Origin: an uncultured Lentisphaeria bacterium | GTDB taxonomy: Bacteria > Verrucomicrobiota > Lentisphaeria > Oligosphaerales > Oligosphaeraceae | NCBI GenBank assembly: GCA_934661755.1 | Contig: CAKUJM010000006.1 | Span: 18,404 to 82,403, forward strand | DNA: 64,000 nucleotides | Direction: 5' to 3' | In this document: positions 53,201 to 61,067 of the stretch, in pieces | Layout: the number at the start of each line of letters is the position of its first letter | Position numbering within the stretch: position 1 is the stretch's first letter | Made by a program: the position numbers and the translations under genes | The notes under the pieces: model-generated | What the model was told of the DNA's origin: nothing | The model's database searches: none | What the model saw: only the letters and a program-made list of their open reading frames with translations

Positions 53201-54362
53201 GATGCAGTTTCTACAGGACAACCGGAGCGAGGAGCTTCCGGGACTGCCGCCGGTACTGGGCGGCAATTGCCAGACCGCGCAGCAGTGGAACGACTTCCGC
53301 CGCGGCGAAATCATCCATCTTCTCGAACAGCAGCTCTACGGGCGGATCCCGCCGCGCCCGGCGGAAGTGAGCTATGAATGCGATGGCGGCGACGCCGACG
53401 CCTTCGACGGCCTCGGAATCCGCCGCGAGGTCGTGATCCGCTTCCGCAATGACGGCAAGGAGCATTCCGCACGGGTGCTGTGGTATTTGCCGCGGCACTC
53501 CCGGACGGCGGCGGTGCCGCTGGTTGTCGGGCTGAATTTCAAGGGCAACGCCGCATCCACGGACGACCCGGCGGTGACGGCGGGCGACGGCGACGGGGCG
53601 CGGGGCGTGCAGGCCGCACGCTGGCAGATCCCGATGCTGCTCCGGGCCGGCTATTCGCTGATGATGGCGTACTATGGCGACTTCTACCCCGACCACAAGG
53701 ATGGCCGGGAAGCCAGCATCTACCGCCTCTTCCACGACGGCGGCGAATTGACCGCGGACCACCGCGAGCTGACCGCCATCAGCGCCTGGGCCTTCGGCTA
53801 CCGCGCGATGCTGGAACTGGGCCTGACGGATCCCCGGATCGACCCCGCGCGAATTTGGGCGCATGGCCACTCGCGGCTGGGCAAGACCGCGTTGTGGGCG
53901 GCGGCCAATGAGCGGCGCTTTGCCGGGGTGGTCAGCAACGACTCCGGATGCTGCGGCGCGTCATTGATGCGCGACGGCCATCCCAAAAGCGAGAATCTGC
54001 GCGCCATCCTCCACAATTTCAAGTACTGGTTTGCCCGGGAGGCGGACTCGTACATCGGCAGGGAATCGCTTCTGCCGTATGACCAGCATTGGCTGCTGGC
54101 GCTGATTGCGCCGCGGGCGCTGCTGGTGGCCAGCGCCACCCAGGACATCTGGGCCGACCCCTTCAACGAGTTCCGCGCCGCCAAGGCCGCCGGGGAGGTC
54201 TACCGGCTCTTCGGCAAGGCCGGACTGGGCGACGCGCATTTCCCGATGCCGGAAAAACCCTGCTTCGGCGACGGTGTCGGATACTATCTGCGCTCCGGCA
54301 TCCATGACGTCACCGCCACCGACTGGAAATTTGTCATCGACTTCATCGAAAGCCAGAAATAG
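50241..54362 (+). CDS. Secreted three-part enzyme: clan-A glycoside hydrolase (GH39-like), CBM9-like module, CE15-like glucuronoyl esterase
   Basis: A 1373-residue protein with a signal peptide (residues 1-20). After a beta-rich N-terminal region, residues about 270-590 form a TIM-barrel hydrolase with FFELWNEPDLPG (acid/base E387) and PWLASESAIHS (nucleophile E491), the clan GH-A pattern closest to GH39. Residues about 780-960 resemble a CBM9-type sugar-binding module (DSVQFDLGF, YRFTIPLRALGV, RGFRFNLLVND). Residues about 1000-1373 are a CE15 glucuronoyl esterase: GHSRLGKTALW with S1211, SNDSGCCGASL, and DAHFPMP with H1333. CE15 cuts the ester between glucuronic acid on xylan and lignin alcohols. 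The whole would open a glucuronate-rich plant polysaccharide. There is no internal stop. Confidence 0.85.
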   Translation: MKPLFALISLIGISASLAFAKPIEVAHCDFSRVAPAAGQSSLPYGIERIADGWRLSFSKDGRYELEVPYSDRWRSCPESISLYAQLLSGQAHIRLDLLSRKGRAFTTPGVDLDGGQRRMAFDTSGMASDQVWRLRRMQIDATAGTVLVLSDIMFTEERPAGEELRYSIGCGGLLMPVFNAGTISRMRVVVHNGSDERIEREVRLDFTALDRSQFSFAHPVALGPHERVALSLTEAPPHHGVWYGDASSDGERLMFAYLPENGLGAPANPEFEFAVDNHWVNPSVIEAMRYLGIRAIRTIVGWERLQPHSGSRWNFQVFEDRLDALEAAGIRMRETLVFTPRWAARDNPGNVQFPRNRMPRMDAWDNYVRTMVQRYGSRVEFFELWNEPDLPGFFCNPVEDYIKLCRRAREIAREANPGCKFSSGGFSTLSPGHPDKPGAFHEAVLRDAADTFDFHSYHEHGYFDHHQQMVDGHFLPLRKKYGITAPWLASESAIHSAKGLDAAQADCLFKRLLFTWARGAFSYTWYGLCNNGYDLNYSEDNFGLMDKYMNPKYVFGVYAALIRVYNAARYAGQPRTEGAPWLFAFDVPEGMLLANWSAAADTGTAVYAAMASGGERAEVLDLDGNAVTVPCRGGVALFPVAPTGASLHVMGARAITSVRQAAALSLPGAIFAGADTGCVLRISNPWPEAASCAIIPEKKAGMAINGLPSEVKLSPGGNTSLPFSLRCDDAEAGELRIVLRFGQDEPVAVSAPLHFAKFSPGTDFASRPPDFELKDYAQIEGNFEFDPAKTAGLWQGFNDLSARVWFGQDRENFRLLAMVRDDRHCPSPEPYMLWFGDSVQFDLGFAGQKGYFEVGASQKPDGGAANAACWIVPEGFKTDEVQSAMSCSVERQGIHTLYRFTIPLRALGVTPAALSRGFRFNLLVNDSDDGVARKCFIRLAPGIGSNLTIEHAPMALCALPPGCAPDDAATQTPPSDKKHPRDSIMELMQFLQDNRSEELPGLPPVLGGNCQTAQQWNDFRRGEIIHLLEQQLYGRIPPRPAEVSYECDGGDADAFDGLGIRREVVIRFRNDGKEHSARVLWYLPRHSRTAAVPLVVGLNFKGNAASTDDPAVTAGDGDGARGVQAARWQIPMLLRAGYSLMMAYYGDFYPDHKDGREASIYRLFHDGGELTADHRELTAISAWAFGYRAMLELGLTDPRIDPARIWAHGHSRLGKTALWAAANERRFAGVVSNDSGCCGASLMRDGHPKSENLRAILHNFKYWFAREADSYIGRESLLPYDQHWLLALIAPRALLVASATQDIWADPFNEFRAAKAAGEVYRLFGKAGLGDAHFPMPEKPCFGDGVGYYLRSGIHDVTATDWKFVIDFIESQK

Positions 54363-54380
54363 CCCAAAGCACGCATTGCC

Positions 54381-56435
54381 ATGACCAGCGAACAGGAATC
54401 CATGCTGCCCGGAGAGTGCGGGGTTGCCCGCGCCTGGATGAAGCCCGCCGCGGCGATCGACCCGCCGTATCTATGCGTCTACCGCAACCGCTTTGAGCTG
54501 ACGCAGGACGCGACCATGGAATTCGACTACAGCGCCGACGAGCGCTGCGTGATCTACTGCGACGGCCGTTTCATCACCTCCGGACCGGAGCGCGGCACCG
54601 CAAAGGAGTGGCTCCGCAACCACGTGTCGCTGCCATTGGCGGCCGGCAGCCATGTCCTGGCCGCCGCGGCATACTGCTTCGGGGAGGCGATGACCGCCCA
54701 CGGCCAGATGTCGATCCGGCATGGTTTCTGGCTGCAGGAGTGCGGCGCGACGCATCTGGGCAAGTGGGAATGCCAATTGGCGGATGGCTGCGCATTTGTC
54801 AATACCAAGACCGACTGGGGGACTTATCCGCACATCCTCACCGACGAGTCATTCAATTGGCGCATTTTTTTCGGCGAGGGCGGCCAATGGTCGCAACCGG
54901 CGATCTTCGAGGACCGGCGCGTGCTTTCGCCGGCGACGCTGCCCCCGATCATCAGCGACGAGGAGGTCACTAGCTACGACCGGGTGGGGAATGTCTTTCT
55001 TTTCCACGACTACGTCACCGTCTGGTGCGACTACGAGTTTTCCGGCACCGGCGAAGTGCGGGTGCGCTGGGCCGAGCCGGGATGCGACGCCAGGGATTTC
55101 ACGCCGCAGTTCCTGTGCGAACAGAAGCCCGGCGACTGCTTCGGCTGCTTTTCCGGTCCCGGCGACCGTTTCATCCTCAATGGCGGCCGGATCCACTGGA
55201 CGGACTACTTCTGGCGGGCGGGGCGGACCCTGGAGATCACCGTGTTCGGCAATGCCAGAATCGAGTCGGCGCGCTTCCGCAAGGCCGGATATCCCTGGAA
55301 ATTGGAAAAGCCGCTGGCGGCCGGCGGCGATCAGCGGCTCACACAGCTGCTGGAGCGATCCTGGCTGACGATCGCGGCCTGCACCGCCGAGACCTTCATG
55401 GACTGCCCGTACTATGAGCAGCTGCAGTACATTTCCGACACCCGGCTGGTCATGCTCAGCCTGGATGCGGTCACCAGCGACCGTCGGCTCACCGAGAAGG
55501 CGCTGCGGCAATTTGCGCAAGGGCAGTTTGCCGGCGGCGCGATGCCCTGCCGCTATCCGACCAAGCAGGCGGTGAAATACACTCCGGAGCATGGCGAGCT
55601 GTACACCATCCATATCCCGTCATTCACCGCATTCTGGCCGCAGATGGTGCACGACTACGCGCTGGCCGTGCGGGATCCCGGGAAGATCTGGCCGCTGCTG
55701 CCGTCGGGGCGCAAGGCGGCCGGCTACCTGTGGGCATGCACCGGCGCATCCGGCGGCGACCGTGACGAAGTGCGCCTCTACGGTAAGGATGGCCGCCTGC
55801 CGGCACGGCGCGAGGATCGCCATGACGGGCTGCTGCATGTCCCGGGGTGGAATTTCATCGACTGGCTGGAGAATTGGGAGGCCGGGATTCCGCCGCATTG
55901 CCGGGACGGCGTTGGCTGCACCCTGAACCTGATCTTCATTCGCGCCCTCAAGGATCTGGCCGACCTGGAGCAGCATCTTGGCAACCGCCGCGAGTCGGCG
56001 GTGGCCGCCGAGCGGGCCGCGCTGCTGGGGAAACGGGTCCGCGAGGCCTTCTACCTGCCTGACCGGCAATGCTATGCCGAGGATGCGGGACACGCATACG
56101 TCTCCGAGCATGCGCAGGTCTGGGCGCTGCTGGCGCTGGGCGACACCTCGGTGATCCCGGCCTTGGAGTCCGGTGACCTTGACGAGTGCGGCATCGCCTT
56201 TTCCTTCTATTATCTTGCCGCCGCACGGTTCTTCGGGCTGGAGACGCTCTTCAGGAGGCGCCTGCAGAAGTACATCGACACCGCCGCGGACCCGCGGCTG
56301 CGGACCATGCCGGAGCTGTTCCCCAACCACTGGTGGCTGCGTTCCAACTGCCATGCCTGGAGCGCCCATGCAATCTATTGGCAATTCGGACAGGGGTCGA
56401 TTCTGGACCGGCTTTCCGAAGAGAACGCACCGTAA
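54381..56435 (+). CDS. Alpha-L-rhamnosidase-like six-hairpin glycosidase (GH78-related)
   Basis: A 684-residue protein without a signal peptide. An N-terminal beta-sandwich (CVIYCDGRFITSGPERGTAKEW) is followed by an (alpha/alpha)6 barrel. FMDCPYYEQLQYISDTRLVMLS matches the GH78 pattern DCPQRERLGWTGD, and PGWNFIDWLENWEAGIPP is the region of the catalytic glutamate or aspartate. YVSEHAQVWALL and FPNHWWLRSNCHAWSAHAIYW close the barrel. It lies 18 bases after the GH-CE15 gene and 51 before the second rhamnosidase, in one operon. It may act inside the cell on oligosaccharides released by the secreted enzyme. Confidence 0.8.
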   Translation: MTSEQESMLPGECGVARAWMKPAAAIDPPYLCVYRNRFELTQDATMEFDYSADERCVIYCDGRFITSGPERGTAKEWLRNHVSLPLAAGSHVLAAAAYCFGEAMTAHGQMSIRHGFWLQECGATHLGKWECQLADGCAFVNTKTDWGTYPHILTDESFNWRIFFGEGGQWSQPAIFEDRRVLSPATLPPIISDEEVTSYDRVGNVFLFHDYVTVWCDYEFSGTGEVRVRWAEPGCDARDFTPQFLCEQKPGDCFGCFSGPGDRFILNGGRIHWTDYFWRAGRTLEITVFGNARIESARFRKAGYPWKLEKPLAAGGDQRLTQLLERSWLTIAACTAETFMDCPYYEQLQYISDTRLVMLSLDAVTSDRRLTEKALRQFAQGQFAGGAMPCRYPTKQAVKYTPEHGELYTIHIPSFTAFWPQMVHDYALAVRDPGKIWPLLPSGRKAAGYLWACTGASGGDRDEVRLYGKDGRLPARREDRHDGLLHVPGWNFIDWLENWEAGIPPHCRDGVGCTLNLIFIRALKDLADLEQHLGNRRESAVAAERAALLGKRVREAFYLPDRQCYAEDAGHAYVSEHAQVWALLALGDTSVIPALESGDLDECGIAFSFYYLAAARFFGLETLFRRRLQKYIDTAADPRLRTMPELFPNHWWLRSNCHAWSAHAIYWQFGQGSILDRLSEENAP

Positions 56436-56486
56436 TTTTCCGTTCCTTCAGAACCATCTGCCCATTTCAAAAGCAACCGGGTCATC

Positions 56487-58997
56487 ATGCGGATCATCAA
56501 CCCCAAAACCAACAACCTCGTCAATCCCATCGGCATCAACGGCGACGGCCCGGAGTTCTCGTGGCAATTGCTGGCGGACGGCGAATCCCGCCGTCAGGGC
56601 GCGTGGCAGATCCGCGCAGGACGGGACGCGGCGCTGGACGGCGATGCGGCGCTGCTGTGGGACTCGGGCAAGGTCGCCGGCGGCATCCCGTGCGCGCATC
56701 GCTATGGCGGCGCGCCCCTCGCCAGCCGCCAGCGGGTCCATTGGCAAGTGCGGGTCTGGGACGAGGACGACGCCGTCTCCGAATGGAGTCCGGCGGCATT
56801 TTTCGAGACCGGGCTGCTTGATCGCCGGGATTGGGACGCGCAATGGATCGGCTTTCCCGGCGCCTGGTCGGGCCATGCCGTATGCTTCCAGAAGTACTTC
56901 GAGGCGCCGGAGGGCTTCCGGCAGGCGCGGCTCTATCTTGGCGGCCCCAGCTGGTCGGAGTCATGGATCAACGGCGCGAGGCTGGGCGGCAAGGCGGTGC
57001 TGCAGCCGGCGCAGAGCGACTTTGCCAAAAGCTGGCATTACCTGACCTACGACATCACCGAATGGCTGACGCCCGGACAGAATGTCCTGGCAATCCAGGC
57101 CGGCGCCAGCTTTTATGGCGTGCCGTGCATCTGCTACCGGGTGGAGGCCGACGGCGTGCTGCTCACCCGCTCCCACTACCTCGACATGCCGGACTGCCGC
57201 CCGTCGCCGATTTTCCGCAACAGCGTCTACGGCGGCGAGGAATATGACGCACGGAAGGAAATCCCGCATTCCTGGATGCGCGCCGGCGGCTTCCGCTTCC
57301 AGCGGTCGGCCATGCGGGTCTCCGGACTTGCCGGCGTCCCCCGCGGCCTGGAGGAAGAGCCGATTGTCCCCCAGGAGGAACTCCAGGTGGCGCAATGGCG
57401 GCCGCTGGACAATGGCGGATACAGCGCCGATTTCGGACGCAATTTCGCGGGATGGTGCCGCCTGAAGGTGCGGGCGGCTTCCGGCACCCGGATTGAAATG
57501 CGCTTCTCCGAGATGCGCCATCCCGACGGTACCGCCAACCAGGACAACCTGCTTGGCGAGCAGGCCGTCGACGCCTATGTCGCCAAAGGCGCGCCGGAAG
57601 GCGAGGTCTATGAGCCGCATTTCACCTACCATGGCTTCCGCTATGTCGAGGTGCGTGGCCTGCCCTGCCCGCCGGACTCCGGGACGCTCACCGGCATTGT
57701 CCTGCGCACCGACTGCGCGACCACCGGCGATTTCTCCTGCGGCAATGAGCTGGTGAACCGCATCTTCGCCATGATCCGCCATACCGAGGAAAGCAACCTG
57801 CACGCCATCCCCACCGACTGCCCCCAGCGCACCGAAAGAATGGGGTGGCTCAATGACATGATGGCGCGGTGCGAAAGCGCCCTCTACCTCTTCGACGAAA
57901 GCAACCTGCTGGCAAAATGGCTGCGCGACATCGCCGAAGCCCAGAATCCCGAGACCGGCGACGTCCCGATGACTGCGCCGCTCTACTGGGGCTTCGACAT
58001 CGATCCCGCCTGCTCCAGCTTCATCGAGGCCGCATGGCTGTCCTATGCCTTCCATGGCAAGCGCCTCCAGCTGGAGCTGCTCTACGGCCACTTCTGCCGC
58101 TGGACGCAATATATGCTGGACTGCTGCGACCGCGACGGCATCCTGCGCCGGGGCGGATGGGTCGGCGACTGGGTCCCGCCGCTGAAATACAACTGCGGCC
58201 ATGACAGCCCGCAGAATTTCACCGTCCCGCATGAGCTGACCTCGACCGCGCTGATGCATTACGCGCTGATGCTGCAATCGCGCATCGCCCGGATTGTCGG
58301 GCAGGATGACTCGGCGGCGCGGCGCCGCGCGGAGTCGGTGCAGAAGAGCTTCCTGCGGGCCTTCCGCACCGGACCGGGGCGGCTGCAGCCGGAAAGCCAG
58401 AGCGCGTATGCATACGCAGTCTATTGCGGGCTGTTCCCCGACGACGAACGCCAGACCGCAGCTGACCGGCTGGCGGAATTGCTGCAGGCCAATGGCTGCA
58501 AGCACACCACCGGCAATATCGGCACCAAATACCTCCTCGAGACGCTGTCGCAATACGGCCATGCCGACCTGGCGTGGGCGCTGATCCGGTCCACGGACTA
58601 TCCGGGATGGGGATATATGCTGGAGAACGGCGCCACGACGCTGTGGGAACGATGGGAACTGGCCGAGGGCGACGGCATGAACTCGCACAACCATCCGATG
58701 CTGGGATGCCCCTGCGCGTGGCTCTTCCGATACCTGGGGGGGATCAAGGTGCTGCCCGATTCCGTCGGCTTCGACCGCTTCGAGCTGTCGCCATACTTCC
58801 CCGCCGATTTGGATCACGCCGAGGTCTCGTACGCATCGCGCAACGGCCAGATCAAGGTCAGCTGGAGACGCGCCGGCGACGGGACGGTCGCATTGCGCCT
58901 CCAAGTCCCTGCCGGCAGCCGCGCACTGCTGCGCCTTCCCGGCCGGCAGCCGCAGACCTTGAACCCCGGAAGCCATGAGCTGCGCCTGACGGCATAG
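56487..58997 (+). CDS. Alpha-L-rhamnosidase (GH78)
   Basis: An 836-residue protein with the full GH78 layout. It has an N-terminal FN3-like domain (NLVNPIGINGDGPEFSWQLLADG, VHWQVRVWDEDDAVSEWSPAAFFETGL) and a CBM67-like rhamnose-binding domain (WNAQWIGFP-type, PSWSESWINGARLGG). The barrel follows with IPTDCPQRTERMGWLNDMMARCES and GWVGDWVPPLKYN. TTLWERWE and NSHNHPMLGCPCAWLFRYLGGI are the standard GH78 C-terminal signatures. It removes terminal alpha-L-rhamnose. No signal peptide is visible. It is the last gene of the operon and faces the amtB terminator. Confidence 0.95.
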   Translation: MRIINPKTNNLVNPIGINGDGPEFSWQLLADGESRRQGAWQIRAGRDAALDGDAALLWDSGKVAGGIPCAHRYGGAPLASRQRVHWQVRVWDEDDAVSEWSPAAFFETGLLDRRDWDAQWIGFPGAWSGHAVCFQKYFEAPEGFRQARLYLGGPSWSESWINGARLGGKAVLQPAQSDFAKSWHYLTYDITEWLTPGQNVLAIQAGASFYGVPCICYRVEADGVLLTRSHYLDMPDCRPSPIFRNSVYGGEEYDARKEIPHSWMRAGGFRFQRSAMRVSGLAGVPRGLEEEPIVPQEELQVAQWRPLDNGGYSADFGRNFAGWCRLKVRAASGTRIEMRFSEMRHPDGTANQDNLLGEQAVDAYVAKGAPEGEVYEPHFTYHGFRYVEVRGLPCPPDSGTLTGIVLRTDCATTGDFSCGNELVNRIFAMIRHTEESNLHAIPTDCPQRTERMGWLNDMMARCESALYLFDESNLLAKWLRDIAEAQNPETGDVPMTAPLYWGFDIDPACSSFIEAAWLSYAFHGKRLQLELLYGHFCRWTQYMLDCCDRDGILRRGGWVGDWVPPLKYNCGHDSPQNFTVPHELTSTALMHYALMLQSRIARIVGQDDSAARRRAESVQKSFLRAFRTGPGRLQPESQSAYAYAVYCGLFPDDERQTAADRLAELLQANGCKHTTGNIGTKYLLETLSQYGHADLAWALIRSTDYPGWGYMLENGATTLWERWELAEGDGMNSHNHPMLGCPCAWLFRYLGGIKVLPDSVGFDRFELSPYFPADLDHAEVSYASRNGQIKVSWRRAGDGTVALRLQVPAGSRALLRLPGRQPQTLNPGSHELRLTA

Positions 58998-59042
58998 CGG
59001 GCCGAAATGCGGGGTGCGGTCTCCCCTGCCATGCGAAATCGC

Positions 59043-59094
59043 AAAAAAATTCCCCGCCGCCTTGCCATTCGTTGAGGGATGGAAGGCGGCGGGG
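59043..59094 (-). terminator. Rho-independent terminator of glnK-amtB
   Basis: On the minus strand a 12-bp perfect stem (CCCCGCCGCCTT pairing with AAGGCGGCGGGG, arms 59052-59063 and 59083-59094) is followed by AA and seven T (59049-59043). It lies 26 bases after the amtB stop and between convergent genes. Confidence 0.9.
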
Positions 59095-59119
59095 ATGATG
59101 CCGGCAATGCCGGTGTCCG

Positions 59120-60427
59120 TCACATGTTGCTGAAGAATTGGAATCCGGGATAGGCGTCGCCGCCGTGTTCACCCAGATCCAGTCCGCGCAGCTCTTCCTC
59201 CTCGCTCACGCGGATGCCGCTGATGCGCTTGAGGACATAGAAGATCGCGAAGGAGCTGGCAAAGGAGCAGGCGCCGATGGCAGCCACGCCAATGAGCTGG
59301 CTCATGAAGGAGTATTGCTCGGCGAAGATGCCGACCGCCAGGGTCCCCCACACGCCGTTGACCAGATGGACCGACAGCGCGCCAACCGGGTCGTCCAGGC
59401 GGATGCGGTCGAAGAAGAGCACCGCAAACACCACGATTATGCCGGCAATCGCACCGATGACAGTGGCTGCGGCCACACTCACGCAGTCGGCTCCGGCAGT
59501 GATCCCGACCAGCCCGGCCAGCACGCCGTTGAGCGTCATCGAGAGGTCGGTGTGCTTGAGGAGAATCCGACCGGTCAGCATGCTGGTGACAAGCGCCGCG
59601 CTGGCGGCAATCATGGTGTTGACCAGCGCCAGGCTCACGCAGGCCGGATCCGCACTAAGCGCCGAGGCGCCGTTGAAGCCGAACCACCCCAGCCAGAGCA
59701 GGAAGACGCCAATGGTGACCAGCGGCATGCTGTGGCCCGCCAGCGGCATCACCTTGCCGTCGACATATTTGCCAATGCGCGGCCCCAGCAGGATCACGCC
59801 GGAGAGCGCCGCCCAGCCGCCAATGCTATGCACGAAGGTCGAGCCGGCGAAGTCGTGGAAGTTGATCGACGCCAGCCAGCCGCCGCCCCATCCCCACGAT
59901 CCGAGGACCGGATAGACCAGCGCGACATAGATGGTGGTGAAGATCAGGTAGGTGGTCAGCTTCACCCGCTCCGCAACCGCGCCGGAGACAATGGTGGCCG
60001 CAGTGGCGGCGAACATCCCCTGGAAGAAGAAGTCGGTCCAGTAGGTGAAGCAGCCGCTCTTGTAGGCGGGGGTCAGCCCGCCCTCCGGCAGATGCAGCCC
60101 GAACCCGGCAAAGCCCAGGACGTTGTGCCACAGCCAGGCGGTGCCCGGATACATCAGCGCAAAGCCGATGACCGCATAGGTCAAAAAGCCAATGGCCGGC
60201 GTGATGGTGTTCTTGAAAAGGATGTTGGTGCAGTTCTTCGCCCGGCATAGGCCGGACTCGACGCAGGCGAAGCCCAGGTGCATCAGGAAAACCAGGCAGC
60301 CGCCCAGCATCACCCAGAGGTTGTTCACCGCAAACAGCGCCTGCGTGCCGTCGCCAGCGCCATCCTCGGCCCAGCACGGCGCACTCATCAGCAAGATCAA
60401 CGGAATTATCCCGGAAAGCTTTTTCAT
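59120..60427 (-). CDS. amtB: Ammonium transporter
   Basis: A 435-residue protein with a signal peptide (MKKLSGIIPLILLMSAPCWA) and eleven membrane helices. Conserved stretches include NNLWVMLGGCLVFLMHLGFACVESGLCRAKNCTNILFKN, DFAGSTFVHSIGGWAALSG (first pore histidine of the pair), GWFGFNGASAL, VLAGLVGITAGAD and VHLVNGVWGTLAVG (second histidine). It conducts ammonium across the inner membrane. AAGGGA lies before the ATG. glnK is 42 bases upstream in the same operon and would block the pore by inserting its T-loop. Confidence 0.96.
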   Translation of the reverse strand: MKKLSGIIPLILLMSAPCWAEDGAGDGTQALFAVNNLWVMLGGCLVFLMHLGFACVESGLCRAKNCTNILFKNTITPAIGFLTYAVIGFALMYPGTAWLWHNVLGFAGFGLHLPEGGLTPAYKSGCFTYWTDFFFQGMFAATAATIVSGAVAERVKLTTYLIFTTIYVALVYPVLGSWGWGGGWLASINFHDFAGSTFVHSIGGWAALSGVILLGPRIGKYVDGKVMPLAGHSMPLVTIGVFLLWLGWFGFNGASALSADPACVSLALVNTMIAASAALVTSMLTGRILLKHTDLSMTLNGVLAGLVGITAGADCVSVAAATVIGAIAGIIVVFAVLFFDRIRLDDPVGALSVHLVNGVWGTLAVGIFAEQYSFMSQLIGVAAIGACSFASSFAIFYVLKRISGIRVSEEEELRGLDLGEHGGDAYPGFQFFSNM

Positions 60428-60469
60428 GATCTGTATCCCTTGAAAGTTTGAAATCGATGACCGGCATTG

Positions 60470-60811
60470 TCAGCCAATGGCGTTCGGACCGCGCTCGCCA
60501 GTGCGGATGCGCACGCATTCGTCCATCGGCAACACGAAGATCTTGCCGTCGCCAATGTGGCCGGTGCGGGCGCCCTCGCAAATGCCCTCGATGGTCTTCT
60601 CGACAAAGTCGTCATTGACGCCAATGGCCAGACGGACCTTCTTGAGCAGGTTGACCTCCTGCAAGGCGCCACGCCACGCCTTGACATAGCCGCGCTGCTG
60701 TCCGCATCCCAGGGCGTTGGTGACCGAGATCTTGAAAATGCTGCGGGCGTACAACGCCTGCTTGACCGCATTCAGGCGGTCGGGTTGGATGTAGGCAATG
60801 ATTAGCTTCAT
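60470..60811 (-). CDS. glnK: PII nitrogen-signalling protein (GlnK/GlnB family) lacking Tyr51
   Basis: A 113-residue PII protein, normal length. Conserved: IIAYIQPDRLNAVKQAL at the start, VTNALGCGQQRGYVKAWRGA (T-loop) and TGHIGDGKIFVLPM (ATP/2-oxoglutarate site). In the T-loop, position 51, the tyrosine that is uridylylated in enteric PII, is Gln (RGALQ instead of RGAEY), and Tyr46 is Trp. Regulation by GlnD uridylylation is therefore unlikely, and control would come from ATP/ADP/2-oxoglutarate binding. The start at 60811 has AGGAG 6 bases upstream. Its link with amtB indicates the GlnK role. Confidence 0.93.
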   Translation of the reverse strand: MKLIIAYIQPDRLNAVKQALYARSIFKISVTNALGCGQQRGYVKAWRGALQEVNLLKKVRLAIGVNDDFVEKTIEGICEGARTGHIGDGKIFVLPMDECVRIRTGERGPNAIG

Positions 60812-60866
60812 CTTTAACTCCTGTGGATTGGGCCGATGGGGAAAAACAGGGGAACTGGCAACCGAG

Positions 60867-60885
60867 AAAGCAAAGGGCGTGCCAA
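60867..60885 (-). promoter_or_regulatory. Consensus sigma-54 promoter of glnK-amtB
   Basis: The minus strand reads TTGGCACGCCCTTTGCTTT (60885 to 60867), a perfect match to YTGGCACGNNNNTTGCW with GG and GC ten bases apart. Transcription would begin near 60858, 47 bases before the glnK ATG. It shows that RNA polymerase with sigma-54 is used by this organism. Confidence 0.92.
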
Positions 60886-60915
60886 AAGGCCGCAGGAGGA
60901 AGATGAACAATACGA

Positions 60916-60948
60916 TTACATATCGTGTAATTATTACATAGAATGTAA
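60916..60948. promoter_or_regulatory. Two tandem 15-bp palindromes TTACA-N5-TGTAA, likely activator/repressor sites
   Basis: TTACATATCGTGTAA (60916-60930) and TTACATAGAATGTAA (60934-60948) are perfect 5-bp inverted repeats with centres 18 bp apart. A further TGTAA follows at 60949-60953. They lie about 58-90 bases upstream of the predicted sigma-54 start of glnK, where enhancer-binding proteins act. They also precede the divergent gene starting near 61068, so both could be controlled. Confidence 0.7.
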
Positions 60949-61067
60949 TGTAAAATTGGCGGCATTTGTCAATTCCTGACCTTGCAAAACGGCATACAGG
61001 CGTTACCTTATGGCGGGTACATCGCTGGATGTTTGAAAACGCGTGGAATCCGGCAGTCGGAAAAGTT

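Noticed and set aside
56961..59123. 720-codon frame antisense to the GH78 gene
   Set aside because: Mirror of third-position GC bias; no domain signature, while the + strand encodes a textbook GH78.
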